A stretch of 6,372 bases of DNA from MGR-bin208 sp043779285 (GTDB lineage: Bacteria > Bacteroidota > Bacteroidia > Chitinophagales > Chitinophagaceae). The translations under genes were made by a program, and so were the position numbers. How positions within the stretch are numbered: position 1 is the first letter of the stretch; each line of letters opens with the position of its first letter. Below the pieces are notes generated by a model. That model did no database searches, was not told the origin of the DNA, and saw only the letters and a program-made list of their open reading frames with translations. Where the stretch lies: the NCBI GenBank assembly GCA_043779285.1, contig JAYWEL010000281.1, positions 1-6,372 of the forward strand, read 5' to 3'. Shown piece by piece: positions 4,759 through 6,372 of the stretch.

Positions 4759-6210
4759 TTGCACATACCATATCATCTGGAAAATTTTATTGGCGGAAAT
4801 TTTATTGGTCCGTTGAGTGGACAATTCATGAATAATATAAATCCTGCAACAGGTGAAGTATTCAGTCAGGTTCCGGTCAGCAATGAAAAAGATGTTAGTC
4901 TTGCGGTGGAAGCTGCAAAAAAAGCATTTCCATCCTGGTCGCTAACTTCCGTGGATAAGCGACACGAAATACTGAACCGGATTGCAAGTTTGATTGATGA
5001 GTACCAGGATGAATTGGCTATGGCTGAAACAACCGATAATGGTAAACCATTAAGGTTGAGTAAGAAAGTGGATATTCCGAGAGCATCATCGAATTTTCGA
5101 TTTTTTGCCACGGCAATATTGCACTTCGCATCGGAGAGTCATGCTATGGAAGACAAGGCCATTAACTATACTTTACGTCAACCATTGGGTGTTGTTGCCT
5201 GTATATCTCCATGGAACCTTCCCTTGTATCTGTTCACCTGGAAAATAGCCCCGGCACTAGCCGCCGGCAATTGTGTAGTTGCGAAACCTTCTGAAGTTAC
5301 TCCTTTAACTGCGTTTCTTCTTGGGCAGATTTGTAAAGAAGCCGGGTTGCCTGATGGGGTTTTAAATATCATTCATGGTACAGGCCCGATTACCGGTGAA
5401 GCCATTGTAAAACATCCGGACATAAAAGCAATCTCCTTTACCGGTAGTACAAGAGCAGGTGAACAGATTGCAGGTATTGCAGCACCAAAGTTTAAAAAAC
5501 TGTCATTGGAACTGGGAGGGAAAAACCCGAATATTATTTTTGCCGATTGTGATTGGGATAAGATGATGCAAACAACGATTCAATCTGCATTCAGCAATCA
5601 GGGACAGATATGTTTATGTGGCAGCCGTATTTTAATTGAGGAATGCATCTATGAAAAATTTAAAAATGAATTTGTTGCACGTACAAAAGCTTTAATAGTA
5701 GGAGATCCTTTAGATGAGCATTCAAATCAGGGAGCTATTGTAAGTAAAATACATTTTGATAAAATATTGGCTTGTTTAGCAACCGCAAAACAAGAGGGCG
5801 GTAAAATTATCTGTGGTGGAAATTCCATAAAGATGAAAGGTCGTTGTGCAGAAGGATATTTTATTGAGCCAACAATCATTGAAGGGTTAGGGGCTGATTG
5901 TATAACTAATCGGGAAGAAATATTCGGACCAGTGGTAACACTGCAATCTTTCAAAACGAATGAAGAAGCGTTGATGTTGGCCAATGCATCGAGCTATGGG
6001 TTGGCTTCTACCATTTGGACACAGGATATTTCCAAAGCTAATCAGATGGCTTCCAAAATTGAAAGTGGCATCGTCTGGGTCAATTGCTGGTTATTGCGAG
6101 ATTTGCGTACACCCTTTGGCGGGATAAAAAACAGTGGTGTTGGCCGGGAAGGAGGTTGGGATGCTTTAAAGTTTTTTACAGAGGCTAAAAATGTTTGTAT
6201 TCAATTTTAA
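4759..6210 (+). CDS. nbaE: 2-aminomuconate-6-semialdehyde dehydrogenase (ALDH8A1/AmnC type)
   Basis: This 483-residue aldehyde dehydrogenase is predicted to oxidise 2-aminomuconate semialdehyde to 2-aminomuconate with NAD+. Catalytic features are N153 (SPWNLPLY), K176 (AKPSE), FTGS (227-230), E251 (LELGGKNP), C285 (NQGQICLC), EEIFGP (386-391) and PFGGIKNSG (452-460). Resemblance to human ALDH8A1 runs end to end, including DIPRASSNFRFFA, GNCVVAKPSE and NCWLLRDL; R447 in NCWLLR corresponds to a substrate-binding Arg of the Pseudomonas enzyme. With the dioxygenase and decarboxylase on the other strand, the substrate assignment is strong. The start is unusual. No ATG precedes residue 24, which lies too far inside the domain, and the upstream frame closes at a TAA at 4747-4749. 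TTG at 4759 is the best start, giving HLENFIGGNF near the N-terminus. It directly abuts the inverted-repeat array, with no Shine-Dalgarno. The gene ends in TAA, and no clear terminator follows. Confidence 0.93.
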   Translation: MHIPYHLENFIGGNFIGPLSGQFMNNINPATGEVFSQVPVSNEKDVSLAVEAAKKAFPSWSLTSVDKRHEILNRIASLIDEYQDELAMAETTDNGKPLRLSKKVDIPRASSNFRFFATAILHFASESHAMEDKAINYTLRQPLGVVACISPWNLPLYLFTWKIAPALAAGNCVVAKPSEVTPLTAFLLGQICKEAGLPDGVLNIIHGTGPITGEAIVKHPDIKAISFTGSTRAGEQIAGIAAPKFKKLSLELGGKNPNIIFADCDWDKMMQTTIQSAFSNQGQICLCGSRILIEECIYEKFKNEFVARTKALIVGDPLDEHSNQGAIVSKIHFDKILACLATAKQEGGKIICGGNSIKMKGRCAEGYFIEPTIIEGLGADCITNREEIFGPVVTLQSFKTNEEALMLANASSYGLASTIWTQDISKANQMASKIESGIVWVNCWLLRDLRTPFGGIKNSGVGREGGWDALKFFTEAKNVCIQF

Positions 6211-6277
6211 TTTACTTTAAAATAATTCATTATTGTGTAGGTTATTAAATTTGAATTGTTAGTGTTATATTGAGATA

Positions 6278-6372
6278 ATACCGCTTATAAACAGTAAATA
6301 GTCCAATGCGCTTTTCTGCGGTATAATACCATCTAAGATTTACACATAGTCCGTTGGACTATTTAGTAAATC
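6278..6372. repeat. Cluster of nested inverted repeats / hairpin at the right edge
   Basis: There are three interlocked inverted pairs. ATACCGC (6278-6284) pairs with GCGGTAT (6318-6324). TAAATAGTCCAA (6295-6306) pairs perfectly with TTGGACTATTTA (6354-6365). GATTTAC (6337-6343) pairs with GTAAATC (6366-6372), enclosing ATAGTCC (6346-6352) and GGACTAT (6356-6362) around a 3-base loop. The 12-bp pair and the terminal hairpin use the same right arm, so they are alternative folds. There is no T-tract, so it is not a standard terminator. The structure reaches the end of the window and may continue beyond it. Confidence 0.65.

Noticed and set aside
6202..6222. AT-only stem after the dehydrogenase stop as a terminator
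   Set aside because: It has only about 6 A-T pairs, no GC pairs and no following T-tract; too weak to call.
6246..6253. TAAATTTG matching the -7 promoter consensus
   Set aside because: There is no -33 element at the right spacing and no gene downstream within the window; the match is easily due to chance in AT-rich DNA.

Overview
The window looks like a chromosomal segment of a member of the Bacteroidota, probably Chitinophagaceae or a relative. The evidence is AT-rich DNA, almost no Shine-Dalgarno sequences before the genes, a perfect TAnnTTTG promoter element (the Bacteroidota -7 type) before one gene, a lipoprotein glycerophosphodiesterase, a eukaryote-like kynurenine 3-hydroxyanthranilate branch, and a four-helix-bundle (S23/IVP-like) gene between TTAA-rich repeats. 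The assignment rests on protein style and signals, not on a database search.

Layout: (1) 1-110 is the 3' end of an unidentified gene, followed by a strong intrinsic terminator at 131-161. (2) 175-1724 holds a two-gene + strand unit: a PaiB-type FMN-binding protein and a lipoprotein glycerophosphodiester phosphodiesterase, joined by an ATGA overlap. (3) 1718-3288, on the - strand, encodes 3-hydroxyanthranilate 3,4-dioxygenase and then ACMS decarboxylase. (4) 3289-3426 is a divergent promoter region. (5) 3427-6210, on the + strand, encodes an SDR protein, a decayed four-helix-bundle cassette, and 2-aminomuconate-6-semialdehyde dehydrogenase. (6) 6211-6372 is non-coding and its last 95 bases are packed with nested inverted repeats.

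The metabolic core is three consecutive steps of oxidative tryptophan (kynurenine) breakdown: 3-hydroxyanthranilate to 2-amino-3-carboxymuconate semialdehyde (dioxygenase), to 2-aminomuconate semialdehyde (decarboxylase), to 2-aminomuconate (dehydrogenase). All key metal-binding and catalytic residues are present. The SDR sits among them but has Ser and Arg where the SDR catalytic Tyr and Lys belong, so its reaction is open.

The most unusual part is 4219-4758, between the SDR stop codon and the dehydrogenase start. A small S23/IVP-like gene, interrupted by one in-frame TAG at a conserved Tyr position, lies between two arrays of 8-bp GTTAATNN units in opposite orientation. The right array ends on the base before the dehydrogenase's apparent TTG start codon. 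It looks like a compact cassette that entered an operon junction and has begun to decay.
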